Shown here: in pieces, positions 23,821 through 38,500 of the stretch | Numbering within the stretch: the first letter of the stretch is position 1 | Layout: each line of letters opens with the position of its first letter | NCBI RefSeq assembly: GCF_003672135.1 | Contig: NC_039515.1 | Location: 10,478,001 to 10,542,000 of the forward strand | Length of the DNA stretch: 64,000 bases | From: Ooceraea biroi | Taxonomy: Eukaryota; Arthropoda; Insecta; Hymenoptera; Formicidae | Direction: 5' to 3' | Translations under genes and position numbers: made by a program | The notes under the pieces: generated by a model | What the model saw: only the letters and a program-made list of their open reading frames with translations | The model's database searches: none | Told to the model about the DNA's origin: nothing

Positions 23821-26800
23821 ATCTCTCTGCAGAAATAAAATTTCCTCGGAATTAAACGAAGGAGCAAGATAATCTTTTGCACTTACTTAGATCCTCCAGA
23901 TTAATAATGCTTCCTGAAATCTCCGTGTCCTTAATTACTGAATCGAGAATCATTAGCGACCTGAGCCGGAGCGAGACCACGTTTACTTTAATTTTTCGGT
24001 CCACCTCCGGTTTCCGGTGGTGGACGCGATAACTCTGGGACGTCCAATATGTAGCGTTACAACGCACACGTATGTACACGTATACGCGGTGTACGTATGG
24101 AGATATCCGGAAACACACTATGCACTGGCACACGGCGCGATGTCCTGTCAGGATCAAAATTGGTGCCGGGTCGGCGATAACTTTCGTCCGGTATAAGCTC
24201 GCTCGTATTTCGGTATGTGCGCACACAGCTGTCAAATTATTGTCACTTAGCCGCCGCCCACGGGGATGAAGATGACCGTGTACAAGGAGCGACGATGGCG
24301 CCGGCGGTTGCTGGTGCACCGCTGCCTGGATTGTGGTGAATTTTTAATGCCACGCCGGCCGAGCTTAACCCTAGAATGAATGAGACACTTTATATACATT
24401 TCGCATACGTTTACTTTTCGTCTTCTCTTCTGATTTTCTCGAGTAAACGGTGTACTGGAGGATATGGGATGAACGTCGAATATCCACGTTTAACCCTCGG
24501 TTAATAAACTTGGGTTAGATTAAATTTGGGTTACGGTAATCAGCGGGGTCAGTTTAATCTCCCGATAAAGCTACAGCGTACACATTAATCTCTATTAACG
24601 GATTGGAAAGTCAACATCCCCTGATACAGGCTTCCCGCTTCTTCTGAATTTTAGAAAATACCTTTCGACGGTGATTCCCTCCACCGTGTCGTAACGGTCG
24701 GGGCTTAAAATGTGTGTGGGCGAATAAATTGAAATACCAGCTCGGAAACGTGCGCGTTGATTCTCGATATTGTAAAATCCTATCGTGAGAAATCTTCAAG
24801 AGCAGTATCGCAATGGGGCAACCTGCTGTCGAGCACGCTTGCAGTCGTGAGTTTCCTTCTTATTTCAGCATCCGTTTGAACACGAGACGAATTTGCGGTA
24901 AATCGGACGGTCTCGGCTGCTGCATCGCGACTCATCGTTAGACACGACATCGCGTTTTGCTCGAGTGTTTTTCGACGGCACCGCACTAATTTCCTCGGGG
25001 AACGACCGTTCTGGAATCTCGTGTTTCACGGGTTTCCCGTTCCTTCGAGCAGGTGACTGGATGTATGCGCGACGAATCGTAATTCGCGTTCAGCTTCACG
25101 CTGCAGTTTGTCATTCCTGCTCCCGCTATTTTCGTTCAATCGATCGAGACGGTGATCTCGCCTGTTTAATATAACTTCTGTTATAAATAAAATTTAAGTA
25201 ATATAACTATTATGTCATATTAAGCGCGTGTACATATGCACCTCACGAGATGTCTTATTGCGGTTCTTAAAAATACAATTGCATGAAAAGTTTACTTGCT
25301 CGATCTTTCTTTTCATCAATGTAAATTTCATGAATCACTTTCATACAATTAACCGCTCGATAAGATTTGTACGCTATAAATGTTACGCCAATAGGATCGA
25401 TATATCCGCGGATTATTTACGAAAGTGTGTGTAAATAAGCGGATTTGTAAGCATATTGGTTTCCATCAAAAGTTTATTACCAAACACTGACTCCTCTCGA
25501 GATCGAATGGATTACATTCGAATCAGACTTGAAGAAATTATTTATCGCGCGTACTTGTTACATATAGGTATACACGCCTTCTGTTAAAAATTAAAAAATT
25601 TCTAAGAGAGAGGCAGTGCTGCAATGAGCATTAATATTCTGCAAATGTCTCTTCGAGGTCCGCAAAGAAATCTGATAATGAAGGGTTGCCGCATCGCTCG
25701 TCGTACCGCGTAAGCATTTGCAACGTCAGAATCAAACGCGCAAATTACAATGGCCGATAGAAATGCAAAAGGTATTATAAAATCGCAGCGGGGCGAAAAG
25801 GAAGGAAAAGTCGGCGTCGAGAGGGTTTCCTCGGGGGTGCGGAGTCTCACTGTCGACAGTCGCTCTTTCGGTGGCAGCCGGTGCATTATCATGCAACGTG
25901 TCCTTATTACACGCTGCGAGGGAAGTTGGGGAGGATAGGGAGGGCACGGACGAGGGATCAGTGGTGGAGAGAGTGTCGGTCGCGGTAGATTCTCTCGCAG
26001 TCGGCGGGAGGGTGAACAATGCAGCGCGAAGGGATGCGCCCGCTACGGAGGCTTCGTCGCTCTCCATTGCTGCTACCAGCTCCATCGTCGTCGTCGTCGT
26101 CGGCGCACCACGCTCGTCCGCTCGTGTACATCGCGGCCTGGTAAAAGCTAGCGGTGACCTAAATGTCGCCTTTATGCCAGGGGCGTATCCGTCATGCGCG
26201 CAGCTGCGTCGTGTCCCACGGCCGTCGCCGGAATATTAGCGGCGACGACGACGACCGGGCTCGCCCTCTCGACGATTTCTTCTGTCCTCATCGCCGCGGT
26301 CTGCCTTCAGCCAGGCCCGGCTTGGCCCTCCGCGCTTGGTCTCCTCCTGGTCCTCCGCCCGGTTCCCTCCCCGCCGCTCTTCAGCCCCACTTCTCACCAT
26401 ATGAAATCCTCATGAAGAATTTACGGCGTGATAAATTATTGTTTGCTCGGCTGGGGGACACGTGAGGAGAAGCGCCGGAGGTGCGAGTGTAAAATAAGAG
26501 GGAATTAGATTACTCGAGGACTGCTCTTTCCACTCGCACTGACGTCACGCCGCTCACAAAGAGATCCTCCGCGAATCCTTCGTGATGGCCGATTTTATAG
26601 TATCCTATGATATCCTATGGTATGGCTTTTCTCAATAGAAAGTTTATGGGAAGATATCGCATCTCAGGATGTAAGAAACAACAAGTTGAGCATGATCTTT
26701 TAGTGTCTTTTTGGGGGTACGTAAGTAACGCAACTTATCTGGCGGTATACATTATTACAATATAGTGTTGCATCAAGTTCCCATCGCAATTGTCAATCGC

Positions 26801-27435
26801 GCAGGTTCTTCTCGCTTTAATTCGTGCGGCATAAATTTGTTTAAAGAATTTTTGTCACGCTGTCCAGAAATCTCCCACGCGAAGGGCAGATAACATACGA
26901 ATGCCCGAAAATGTACACGTGCAATTTTTCGTTCCGCAAGATGATGATCCAAGCTTCCTCTGTTCGCTTTCATCGTAATGGGATGTGGACGCGTGCCTCT
27001 TTTTTTCTTTTCACTTTTTTCGCACGGCGGAGTATGATGTAAAGGAAATCGTAAATGGCAAAGAGCTGCGGATAACGAAACACGCATGAGCAATCATAGA
27101 CAATGAAAGAGTCGTTTCAAAGAGGAAGCGTTTCCCCGCATAGAGAATGATTTTGCTATTTCTCGCGCGCTCTTTATCAAGTCCTTAACCGCATGTAGCC
27201 GAACGTAAGAATGAACCTTAAAGGTACGGCTTGTTTTCGGTGTCCACGTGGTAGATGATGAGAGAAGAACAATGAGAAAAATTCAGTGACGATTCCAAAT
27301 AGCGTATTTGATTGGTTTCATTAATTCACTTTTATTTCCGAAATCTAATATCTACTTCTGAGTATTCCATTTTTTTGTTTCCATGATAAAAGCGTCGACA
27401 CCGCTTCGACCGCTACGTCGAGAAAGAGCAAGGGA

Positions 27436-27738
27436 TCATAATAGCTGAGAGTTGCATCCGGGACGGTTCATAACTCTGTTAGTCGTTAATATTATTGCTC
27501 CATAACGTCTAGCTGCTCGGACACATCCGGATTGTTCGCTATCAAATATTGACTGTTTAATGAGGTACCATTTTAGACTTCTATATCTCGAGGCACTTGG
27601 TATTTTACTTTCCGGTATCTGTGCATATAGAATATTCCAGCAATTGCGCACTTCCTCTGGAGTTTCTCTCAGTAACAAATTCTTGGATATACATTTGGAG
27701 TCGATGCCCTTCTCGGTGATATTTAATGTTAATGCCAT
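27436..27738 (-). other. Protein-like 100-residue open frame, unknown
   Basis: A minus-strand frame starting MALTLNITEKGIDSK and containing ETPEEVRNCWNILYAQIPES has balanced composition without low complexity, unlike most frames in this region. I do not recognise it. No convincing flanking exons were found, so it could be a small gene, a piece of a transposon or retrocopy, or chance. Confidence 0.25.
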
Positions 27739-27855
27739 CTTTGTGAAGCATGTTCAAAATTGAAAACATTTCAAGATAAAAATTGTATAAAATTACAGAG
27801 ATTAAGTAAGTGTTGCAGCTGTTTATATTTTTATAATCTCACTTCTTTACACTTT

Positions 27856-28075
27856 CAGACACTTCAAGAATTGTTATATGTTGATTTTTATATTAAGAAA
27901 ATTCAATTCAGCTGAATTCAGATTCAAGAATTATTATATATGGATTTTCATATTCAATTCAACTGATTCAGACAATTCAAGAATTATACGTTGGTTTTTA
28001 TATTAAAAAAATTCATTGCAGCCGAATTCAGACAATTCAAGAATTATTATACATTGATTTTTATATTAAGAAAGA
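27856..28075. repeat. Imperfect tandem repeat, about four units of 50-65 bp
   Basis: Units begin at about 27856, 27916, 27966 and 28026. They share TCAGACAATTCAAGAATTAT and a following TTGATTTTTATATTAA. Unit length varies through small deletions. The array is AT-rich and no coding frame spans it. Confidence 0.85.
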
Positions 28076-28546
28076 ATTAATTGCATGTGGATAAAAAGTA
28101 GTTTATATAAATTATCTTTGAAGCACATCGTACAATTGATAATCCTTCCTCCATCGTTCTCCGCTATTAGGTAAGTCCGGACGTTTACGTACCTATATGT
28201 ATGTACCGAAAATCGGAGCAACGGAAAATCAACACGATTCTCAATCAATGGGAATCCTGCCAACAATCGAGCCACTGTCATATTCCAACACCGTCGGTCT
28301 TGGCTGTAATCGTCAATTGGTCATTTGCATTCCGCTGCCGGACATTAACGAGTGTTAAGCCTCTTTCCGTATGCAAATTTCAACTAATTGAAATTTCTAC
28401 AGTCGCATTCGAATTAAGAAATCAGAAGTCCCCGTAATTATACAACGTTATTTAACCACCGAACTGTTTTCCATTTCGTCATAGCGTTTGTCAAAGTGAT
28501 GGAATATGCAGCAAATCGATGCATTGCAAAACGACATCGTTAAACC

Positions 28547-28573
<27 letters not shown>
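28547..28573. repeat. (AG)n microsatellite
   Basis: Nearly perfect AG run of about 13 units. Confidence 0.95.
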
Positions 28574-28577
<4 letters not shown>

Positions 28578-31500
28578 TTCCAACAAAAATGATGGTGCGA
28601 ATCATTGACGCGCGTCGGAAGAAATGAATCGATTCGGTTGATTAACGCGGGGCGTACAGGTCCTTTAATCGCGGGACGCGAGTTACAAAATGGATCGAAT
28701 AATTACATTCCCCGAAACAACGCTCCCTTTGTTCCTTTGGAAACTAGTCGTGAACTGGCGTAGCCGACGCGGCGCGAACACGCATATACACGGCGTCTCG
28801 TGCAAACACAGACGCACGACGGGTCCTTAAAACAAAACAATTGTAATCCAACAACGGCATTTCGCAGCATTATTTCGTACTTCGGAGTTATCTCGTGCGC
28901 GCGCGTGCACGCTCGGATTAACAGCTATGTAGACGAGATGCGATGCGACGCGGAGTCGGCGAGGCGAGACGGAGCGAGGCGGAGCGGAGCGGTGCGATGC
29001 ATTGACGCGGCAGTGCCAGGTTGCAGCAACGCGATGCGTTGCTCAAAACTTTGCCTTCTTTTTGCCGTGTAGTTTTCCCGTAAAGAGATAGCCGGCGCAA
29101 TGCGCGTTTACGCGCCTCGCGAAATCCAGACGCGGACCAATTACTCGGCGCGCTATCGCGATGTCACGCTCCCACCCACTTTTATTATACAAGAAATAAT
29201 AATAATAGAACGAATAATAATTGGCCCCATTGGCTCTCGCCGTTTACTTTGTGCGCGCGTGTGTACGTATCACATACAGTATATCCGGCACGTATCTCAC
29301 AATTAATCAGAGAAATCTGCGAATGCCTGACCAATACGGATAAACATTAAATACGACAAAAGCAACGAGCGCCGGGAATTAATTACCTTGCTCATCTCGT
29401 TTCGAGTACGCTTGAAAATTTGAATATAGCCTTGGGAGTATTACTACGACTCTGCGGTATTTTTGCGACTTTTCAGGAGTGCTCCGAAATAACTTGGCAC
29501 CGCGCGCATGACGTTTATGCATTTATAATGTCGCATATCAGGAAAGTGATGCAAATAGTTGGACCGAAATACAACAGGTCCGATTAGATCGATACCTACC
29601 AGAATATTACGCGGCGCAAAAAGGGAATTTCGGGCACGCTTCGAATCGGATTAAATTAATGTTTGAGCCGGCTCGGGGAGCGCTTCGACATTTCCGCTCC
29701 ACGCGGATCCCTGCAAGGCCACCGCGAGCATATCAACAAATAACACTATATATACATAAATTCGCGATCTCGACGTGAGCGAGCGCTTGAATATTTCACA
29801 TTGTTCTAACCGACCTAAAGGGGTGGATCGCGTTAATTGCTCGTTAACGGGATCCGCATGCGACGTGTGCACGCGCCGCATGCGAAGGAATAACTGACGA
29901 TGCGAGAGAATCCTGCACGCTGTACCCCGACACGCAGGGTTGACGCGACACGTACGCGGATCATCGTGAATGTTTCATGCATTAATGGATTGTGCGCGGG
30001 GGAGGGTAAGCACGTGTTTCTTCATATTTCTCAATTTATTACTCGCGTTAATCGGACGCGATCGCGAGCAACGGGATCATCTGCCAATTCGCATTACGAT
30101 TAGCGGGAATTAGTGGAGAATTTCATTATTTATCGGAAGATTTGCTCGTTTGCGGGGTGAGTTTTAACCGCTCATTAGGTGATCGTGGTAGAGAGATAAA
30201 TCTAGCGAGCCACGACGATGGACGAACGTCCAGCATCTGATCGTCTCCCGCTGCCGTGTAATTCGTAAGATTGATAGAATTTAATTTATTTAAATTTAGA
30301 TTGACAGAATTGCAGAGATCAGCGAGATACCCGTTAATGCATACGACTTGTATTTCGTTAACGGCGCCTGTGGAGGGGTGGAGGCGTTCATATTTCAGCG
30401 CCGCTGCGAAGGTATCAATTAACTATTATACCCTTTTGTCATCAGAGTTCCCGTCATGTTCTCCCGAATAGACACGATACCGTTATGAATAATTAAATTT
30501 TATCACTTTGCTGGGAAAAGGGCGCGCGCCGTCGCGGCTGCCACTGAAAATTCGTATTCTCGGCCGGTCGGCGGCACTTTCCTCGTTTTTCTTACTTGCC
30601 AACTACGTGACGAACCCAGGGTGATATTAAGCCGGCGATCGTCACGGTGGAAACCGCGGTTTCGCCGCGCACATTTTAATTATTCTCCACGGCGGCGGCG
30701 GAAATAAATGTCGCGGATCCGCCCAGCGGGAAGTCTCTGACCTCCGTGAATATTCGCAAGAACGCTGCTCCGGTATCGTATTCCCAAAATAACGAGTGCT
30801 ATCGATTGCTCCACACATACACGCGCACATACATACGGAAAGAAGAAGCTTCGCGCCTCGGAGGCACGCATGCATCGTGTGCACTTTGGTAACGCCGTGA
30901 TCGGGACACCAGTCGCGGAACAGCGATACCTTATGCCGGAAAAATGCAATGTATTCTTTTTTTCTATTCGATCGTGATGCACGCATGTATATTTCATGGC
31001 GTGGCGTTCATGTTTAAACATCGGCAGAGCGAAAGCGACGCCTCCTCCGAATCCGCGGAAAAAGAGTCGTGTCCCAGATTAGATTTTTAAACGTTCCGTT
31101 CGGGGGGATAAATGGCGGGATCATTTAATGAATTCGCGGCGCGGCCGGGTAAAAGTCGCGCAGCGCTTTGGCTCGCCATCCCGGCGAGCCCTCGTGGTCG
31201 ATAACGAATGACTCCATTTGCGAAAGTTTCTTCTAGTTTTACGTGACGCAATTACAGAGAGCTGAGACCGCGAAGTAGAAACGACCGGTTCCCGTCGTGG
31301 GAGCGTTCGCGCGGATGTATAACAGGCAAACTTCGGCAAAAAGCGAGCCATAAATTGCGTTGTTCCATAAAAGATCAAAGCGCGCGCACGAGCGGCGGAA
31401 AAATTGAAGCACGCATTCCGAGAGGGAAAAACGCGTCGGCGATTTTTACGTGCAACGAACGCACTCCCGCGTACATCCGTGTAACGCAGATATCCGACAA

Positions 31501-34500
31501 CAGCACGGGGATATCTGGCATCGGGTATCTCTCGGGTATACGAGCGCAACGCATCATTCGAGTTAGTCCGTACGAAAAAATGTTCGGATAAATAGACGAA
31601 TAAATAGACTCTGCCGAGAACGATGACAAATATCGGAGAATAATTTAACTCGAACAGAAAAACGGGTCATTTAAAAGAGTACCCGATAATTTGACTGAAT
31701 GTGCCATTTGCCTATTTCCAGATCATTAAATCTCACGTGATTGCTCCGTTCGTGCGAATACCCATAAAAGAGACTATGTTATTACGTCCTAGATTTCACG
31801 TCTATCTGCGTAACATAAAAATACAAATTACGCAAATTACGCATATCGACAATCTGCATAGTCCTCTCAGGAATCAGGCATCCGGAGATGCCGGAGACCT
31901 CTGAAAAGTTCCTATTTCCTGCCACCTCTGTCTCTTCCTTCGTACATTTTCCTAAATGCATCTTAACCGACCGGACGGTCAGAAACTCGCATTGTTTGTC
32001 CATCCGCTGAAACGTTCCGGTGCCGGACGCGTCGAGGGCCTCAAGCGCGCCCCGAGAAAGTTCAGCGACGCGAATCGATCATACTCCCACGATCCGCAAA
32101 CACGAGGTCCACCTAAGTCACCGGTCATTACTGGTAATCATGCGACGTCTATTGCCCCAGAACCCTTCGCTCCACGCTGGCAAATATTATGAAAGACAAT
32201 ACGGCGCGTCAACGCGCCCGCGACAGCCGGCGGATGCACAGGGTGCGCCGGTTTGCATGCGGCCGCTCGCCCGCCGCCGCTTGCCGCGCACCCCCTGGAC
32301 CGGCCAAGCCACCCCCGGGATCGCGTCTCTCCAGCGCGATCGTCGCATCGATCTCTCACCCCGGAATGGTTTTGTTCCAAGGGCTCCAGACCTAGATCGG
32401 CAGTAAATTTTGATCCCGATCGCCCCCCCCCCCGCGGCCCCCGCCACCGTCGCGTCGCTGCCTCCACCTCCGCTGCCGTCGACGCCCCGTTCATTTGACT
32501 GCGGACGAAACAACAAACGCCACGTTGAATAAATGCACCGCGAGCGTATTAATCCTCCGGACGTGACGACTGCATTATGGCCCGAGGGAATTTAGTGAGA
32601 CACGCCGCTGACCCGCGGGAGTTTAATGGCGAACGGTTATGGCAGATATTCGCCATTATCGATCTCCTAGCGCGTCAACTCTCTCTCCCCCGTGCCCTTT
32701 TCTTTACCCTCCGTTTACCTCCTACCCTCGCTCCCTCCTCCTCCTCCTCCCGACTACCATCGCCACCCCATCGTTACGGCGCGAGTATAAGACATTTATG
32801 AAACTCTTTATCGAGTTTCGCGATCGCCCGATGATGGAGGTGGATCGAAAGGCCGCCGGGAGGGTGTAGCGAGGGGATCTCGATAATTTTCCACCGAGCC
32901 AGAGATCGTCAGGACGGCTTGATCTTTTGCATGAGAAAGGATATTCTTTGTATATTCTGTTGGAGATGTTGAAGCTACCGGGAATACCTTATCGATCTTC
33001 TCTCCGGCTATCATATTCTAATATCCGGAATATATTATTTTTTACTGGCGATATGTAATACGCTAAAAGAAGTACATTATCTACCTTTTGCTGAAATTTT
33101 TGTGCTATATGTAGCTCGCGTACAATACAGGATATTTGTTATTATCAGTTTCGTCGCACTTAATTTTATCACATTCTTGTTTTTATTAACGATTAAATTT
33201 CATAAAACTATTTGACAAGCCTTTTACTGGCTTTAATACAATATATTACATCTTACAATAGAATCCGTACATTCGCCGTGTTATTTAATCTTAATTACCG
33301 TTGACGAGACTTCACGATCGGGGTTGTGCAACGAGTTCATCCCCCTAGCAATTCTTTTCGTTCCAGCTCGCGTGCCTTTATCACTTATTGCGCATTACAT
33401 TAAGCGAAAGGAATGACGTTCCGGCAAAAGAAGCTTCATTATCATCGTTCATCTTTATCCGCGCGGTTCGTCCCACCCGTATCCGCCGCTTCTCCTGATA
33501 ACTCCTTACATTTTTCAAAGGGGATTCCACGCTGTGCTTTGATTACCGTTCGAGAGAGTGAGAAGGGTGAAGTCAGCCGACGTGACTATCTTGATCATGG
33601 CCGCGCGATGTATGTAACAAACACACGCCGGCGAATTCCATTTTCCGGCTTTATTCGGAAGCGCTTTTAACCCTCGCGCGACGTTAACGAAAGCACCACG
33701 CGACGACGGCATAATTAATTAATTAACACTTTTCCTCGTAAACTTCTTCGCCCGGGGGATTACGTCTCGCAACCCCCTGATTGCGTTGCTCGCGGGAAGA
33801 AAGGGAGCGGGGGCGCACGATACCGCCTACATCGATGACGCTCTTCATCCGCTCCAGGGTGACGAGGTGTGTATTTTGCGCGCGCGTGTCCTCGCAATCG
33901 CGTCGACGACGAGTATCGCAATCGCGATGAGGGCGAATGACCCGGGCAAGAGGGAAGTGCGGGGAGGGGGAGGAAGTGCGCGGATTAATCGGGAGAGACG
34001 CTCAACAATCGCACGGCCATTATACCGCCACGCCGGACGGGATTCTTTTCTGCGGACGCGGATAAGAGAAAGGCAGGCGCGTTACCACGCGACGATCGGA
34101 TTGAAAGGAACGCTATGGAGGGTGGAGATGGGGGAAATCGGTGGAGAGACAGCGAGAAAAATATAATGGGCCGCCGCGCCCCGCGGCCGCTGTCCAGGCA
34201 CGCGGCATATCGAGAATAAATAAGGGGAGGGAGAAAAAGACAAAAAGGGCAGAAATAAGGCAAAAAAAGGGGAAGAATCCAGGAATGTCTCTCTCGTGCG
34301 CCGGGAATACACATATAAGGGCGCACGCGTCTGTGAGGCGTCCCGGATAGTCGGTGATGTATACGACGGCGACGTAGGTGGCAACGAACGGAAGAGATCG
34401 CCGGACGTGGATAAGATATTCTGACGATGCTAGATTGCGCCGGCAAGTGCTTCCAGACAGAAGCCCAGGAGCTTGTAGTTTATACGGGAGTTACGAGTTT

Positions 34501-35500
34501 CTATCTTATGGTCGCTTATCAGTACGCAGCCGCGCACGAGGGGTGGCCCCGAAGCCTGAAATTTAAACCTTTATCGAACGCGGTCCTCGCGAGAGATTCC
34601 GCCGAGAGATGCCTTCTTCCCGATCCTGTTTCACCTGCGATATAACACGAAGAAAGCTTGCTGAATAAGATGAGAATAAGATGAATAAGTTTTTATGGAG
34701 ATTTCATAATGGCCTTTTCTCTCGCATTGTAACTACTTGTTAACGCGTAACTACTTGTTAAGAAAGAATGCTTGCGTAATTGTTATTGGGACGATAAAGG
34801 ATTTTTTATCTCTTACTTAATTATGACGTAATCCATAAGCCATGAGCCGTGTTGTTTCCTTCGTTGTTAAATCTTTATACGGATTGATACGCAAATGCTC
34901 GAAACGAAAAATTGCCATTGTGTCAAAAAGTCATTAACCCGACACGTTTTTTTACTGTTACTTTCTGTATCTTCGTTTTATGCATCTTGCAGAACTTCAG
35001 CAATGAACTTTAACTTGTGTCTCTTTACATAATTAAATGTTTTTATTGAATCGTTTGTGTGCAGCGCAGTTAATTTACTCGTTCTCAATACAAATTGAAA
35101 AAGTCAAACTTTTATAAGTGTAGTGGTGTAAAAAGAGAAACTCATTTGCTATTCAATACTAAACAGACGTGGTAGTTGCGAAATTACTTGTTTATAAATT
35201 TCTAGCTTTTCATGCTTGGTGGAGCGTATTGATTCGTATGTCAAGAATTTTTATTATTTATTAGTATGTCAAGAATTACTTGTGAAAACTTTGCATCAAA
35301 ATAATGACGTGACCATAATCATTGTATAAAGCAGCAGCTCAAGAGAATATCAAAATGAGACTCTCTTGTAGACTCTCAAGGGATTTTCTTGGTTCTTGCA
35401 ATTAGCAATCATTGTTCGAATAGTAACCGTTCAACATTCATTATCGTGATGGATAAGCTAGCTCGTGCAATTACTCCTTCAAATCGACTCCTACCTTCCA

Positions 35501-35524
35501 GAGAGAGAGAGAGAGAGAGAGAGA
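35501..35524. repeat. (GA)12 microsatellite
   Basis: Perfect GA run. A CT run follows at 35949-35965 and an AT-rich tract at about 35970-36050. Confidence 0.95.
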
Positions 35525-38500
35525 TTTTCTTTATCTTTTTTTAGAATACAATTTAATCTTTCCATTGCGACATGATAAATCTCTTTACGTTATTCTCAAT
35601 CTTTCCATGTTTGAGATGTGATTAATACGACGAGTCGCATATGCACGTGTCATATAATCGAATGTAGGTCACCTTATAAGCGCGTTTTTATTCCGCGCTT
35701 TGGTATTACACTCGGCACGGAGTGAAGAGTGCTAGAGAGAGAAATTATAGAACGTAGAGATAAAAATCCTGATGATACCAAGTCGCACTGGCTCTCGTCG
35801 TTTACTTACTCAGCTCACGCTACACCAAGAAGAGAACTGCCGTTATTTGTTCCCCCGGGATTGCTTGTATTTGTTCTTCTAGCTGGTCGATCGGTTAGTA
35901 ATTCGATAATAAACTTTACTAGTGGAAAGTCTTTATTCTCCCCCCCCCTCTCTCTCTCTCTCTCTGTAGAATATATATAATAAAAAATTATATATATTTT
36001 ATATTTTATAAATATATAATTTTTTTATTTTATGTATATATATCTCCCTCTTTTTTATAATATTGCATTTGCCACAACAAATAATGGTTGGATGAGAACT
36101 GAATTGCAGGAAATCGCGAGCCACGTGGACGCCGGCAATTCGAGATCTAAATAATAGCTTTGTCCATGTTCACGCAGTTTCATATTAAAGTTCTTTGAGC
36201 GGCGGCATTAGTAACAATTGGTTTCGTGGGAATTGGTTATCAGGAAATTTAATCGTATGGCGAAACACGTAAATGACATGAAATTTGCGGCGCCACTGTG
36301 TTTCGGCAAAAGTAAAACTTGTTATGTCACATAATCGTTCTGCACTTCGTGTCACATTGCGCGATAACGCGTTACGGAATTACGCAACCGCAAAAAAATA
36401 TTCCATTTAACAGATATATTGTCATCGTCGACGGGAGGGGTGAGAAGGAAGGGGAGAGCGAGGAGAATTTAATGACGTAAACGAGACAATCGTGGCGTAC
36501 GTACCGCGTAACCCGGATGAATTTTTCTATGGGAATTGGAAACACGAGCGACGCGACAGACGAGCGCGCTCGAAAATTTAAATTACGAATGCGATTATAA
36601 CAGAATTACTGGACAAAATCAAGATTCTATAAAATGCAATTTTAGCGCCGGATATTGAATGTACGTTTTCATTTTCTCTGCAGTAATATCAACGCAGTAA
36701 TCTGTTTTCGAGTTTTTTATTCAACTCTGTAAAGTGTCGAATTTATTAATTAAACGATCGACTGTTCGTCTACGCGCTGGCAATTTTTCGCGGACGAAAT
36801 TTAACGTCGACGTTAAACGATAATCGAGATTACTCCGTATGCCACGCCGCATAAAATGACGAAAATAATATTAGCGCATTCGTACCGCGCGCACGGAAAG
36901 GCTTTCGCTCATAAATATCTCGTGGCACTTTTTATAAACGTGCACTTTTGCTTCGAGATGCAAGGATGAGGAAACTTGAGATTTTTGGCAACGCTTAGCA
37001 GCGCGCTACGGCACGATACTTGCTTTTCCACTTTTCGCTGGCACGATTCCCTGATCATCCAACTTCTAACAGTCACATATCGCGCACGAACGCGAAAACT
37101 CGTGTTTCTTGAAAAAAGTAGCCGCGTTACATACGCGACGCGCGTGTACATAATCCCGAAAACGAGATTACGAGCGATACTCTCGAAGCTGCAAAAATGA
37201 AACTGTCGCGCGTCGGCTCGTAATAAATAAATACAAAACATCATTTTGTTCATAACGCGGAAAACACACAGAAAAAATCCAATATTCCACTTGAATCTCA
37301 TCAACATTCCGCATGCAGAATTTGATCCACTCTGTAAATCGCAGTCACGCGATTTACGTCGCATTAGCAAAATTTTCAAATGCGTTCCAAGTTTCCGTAT
37401 TATCCCCGTTACGTCCATTCGAATTCGCTTCACGACTAATCCTAAGTGTCATTAGCATAACATGACATTCCAGCTCCGTTCGAAAATCGAACGAGCCGCC
37501 GCCGCCGCCGCCGCGAAAGTACGTGAAATACGCGCCGCTGTAATCACGGGACGACAACGGCAGAGAGAGAAATGCGGGAGACGGAAACATTTAAAAACAG
37601 AAAAACAAATCGCTGCGCCTCTCTTTTTCCCCCGTGCGCTCGAAGGATCTCCGGGGCTCGCCGAGATTTATACGTGTCTCACGAATCAATGGGATCCTGC
37701 CGTCGCGCGGATACGCGGTAACAATGAGGTATCGTCGCATGCGAGGGAAATTCTGGCGACGCGAGCGTTTTTACGGAAATTAGACGGTCTGGCCCTCGGC
37801 CTGGAACCGGAACTTTTGTTCGTTCAGCGCTTTTCCGCGGCGGCAGCGATTTTGGACGCGCATTTGGGGGTGGGAGTCGGGTGGCATGCTCACCCACGAA
37901 TACATGTATTATATGTGTGTGTACGTATCCGTGGTCCTGTATCTCCGCAGCATCCATCGGCTACTGTGATCGCGGATCACAGCTCTGCGCAACAAAGTAG
38001 TAGAACCAGATACGTGGTCGGGGCTTCGTTGCGTCCGTCCGAGCGGACAGGCGGCTCTGAATGCCGACTATTCCGGATCGAATGGGTCTGGCCGCGACCG
38101 TATCGGCCTACCGCCAGGTATGAGCCTCAATTGGAACTATCGGACCGAAGGGCCGATTTTCGGTGACCGCGGTGATCAGCGCGGCGCAGATGTCCAATGG
38201 ATATTCTTGGATGTCCCTTGGGCATTCAAATGTGGCCCTAATACCCGGATCTCTGGGTATTTGTTCCCGCGCAACGTTATTTGATATTTGCCCAACGCAA
38301 CGCGAAGTCGCGTTTCGTACGCGGACGTATTGCGGGGGTGAATTGTAATTTAAATTTATAAGTGAAAAGCGTACACAAACGTCGACGGATTATATTACTC
38401 TTTGTCCACAGGCGAAAGAATTCTCTGCATAACATTATACTCCGCATAATATAATTCTCTAATGTTATACGTCCAACGTATGTATAATATATGTATATGT

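Noticed and set aside
33985..34446. 153-residue minus-strand frame
   Set aside because: GC-rich purine/pyrimidine DNA with several overlapping frames and no domain.
36909..37433. 174-residue minus-strand frame
   Set aside because: Overlaps antisense frames and has a Cys/Arg/Phe-rich chance-like composition with no motif.
37462..38166. 234-residue plus-strand frame with a poly-Ala run
   Set aside because: Lies in a CpG-rich block where stops are rare. The Ala run is a GCC repeat, and there is no recognisable domain or splice partner.
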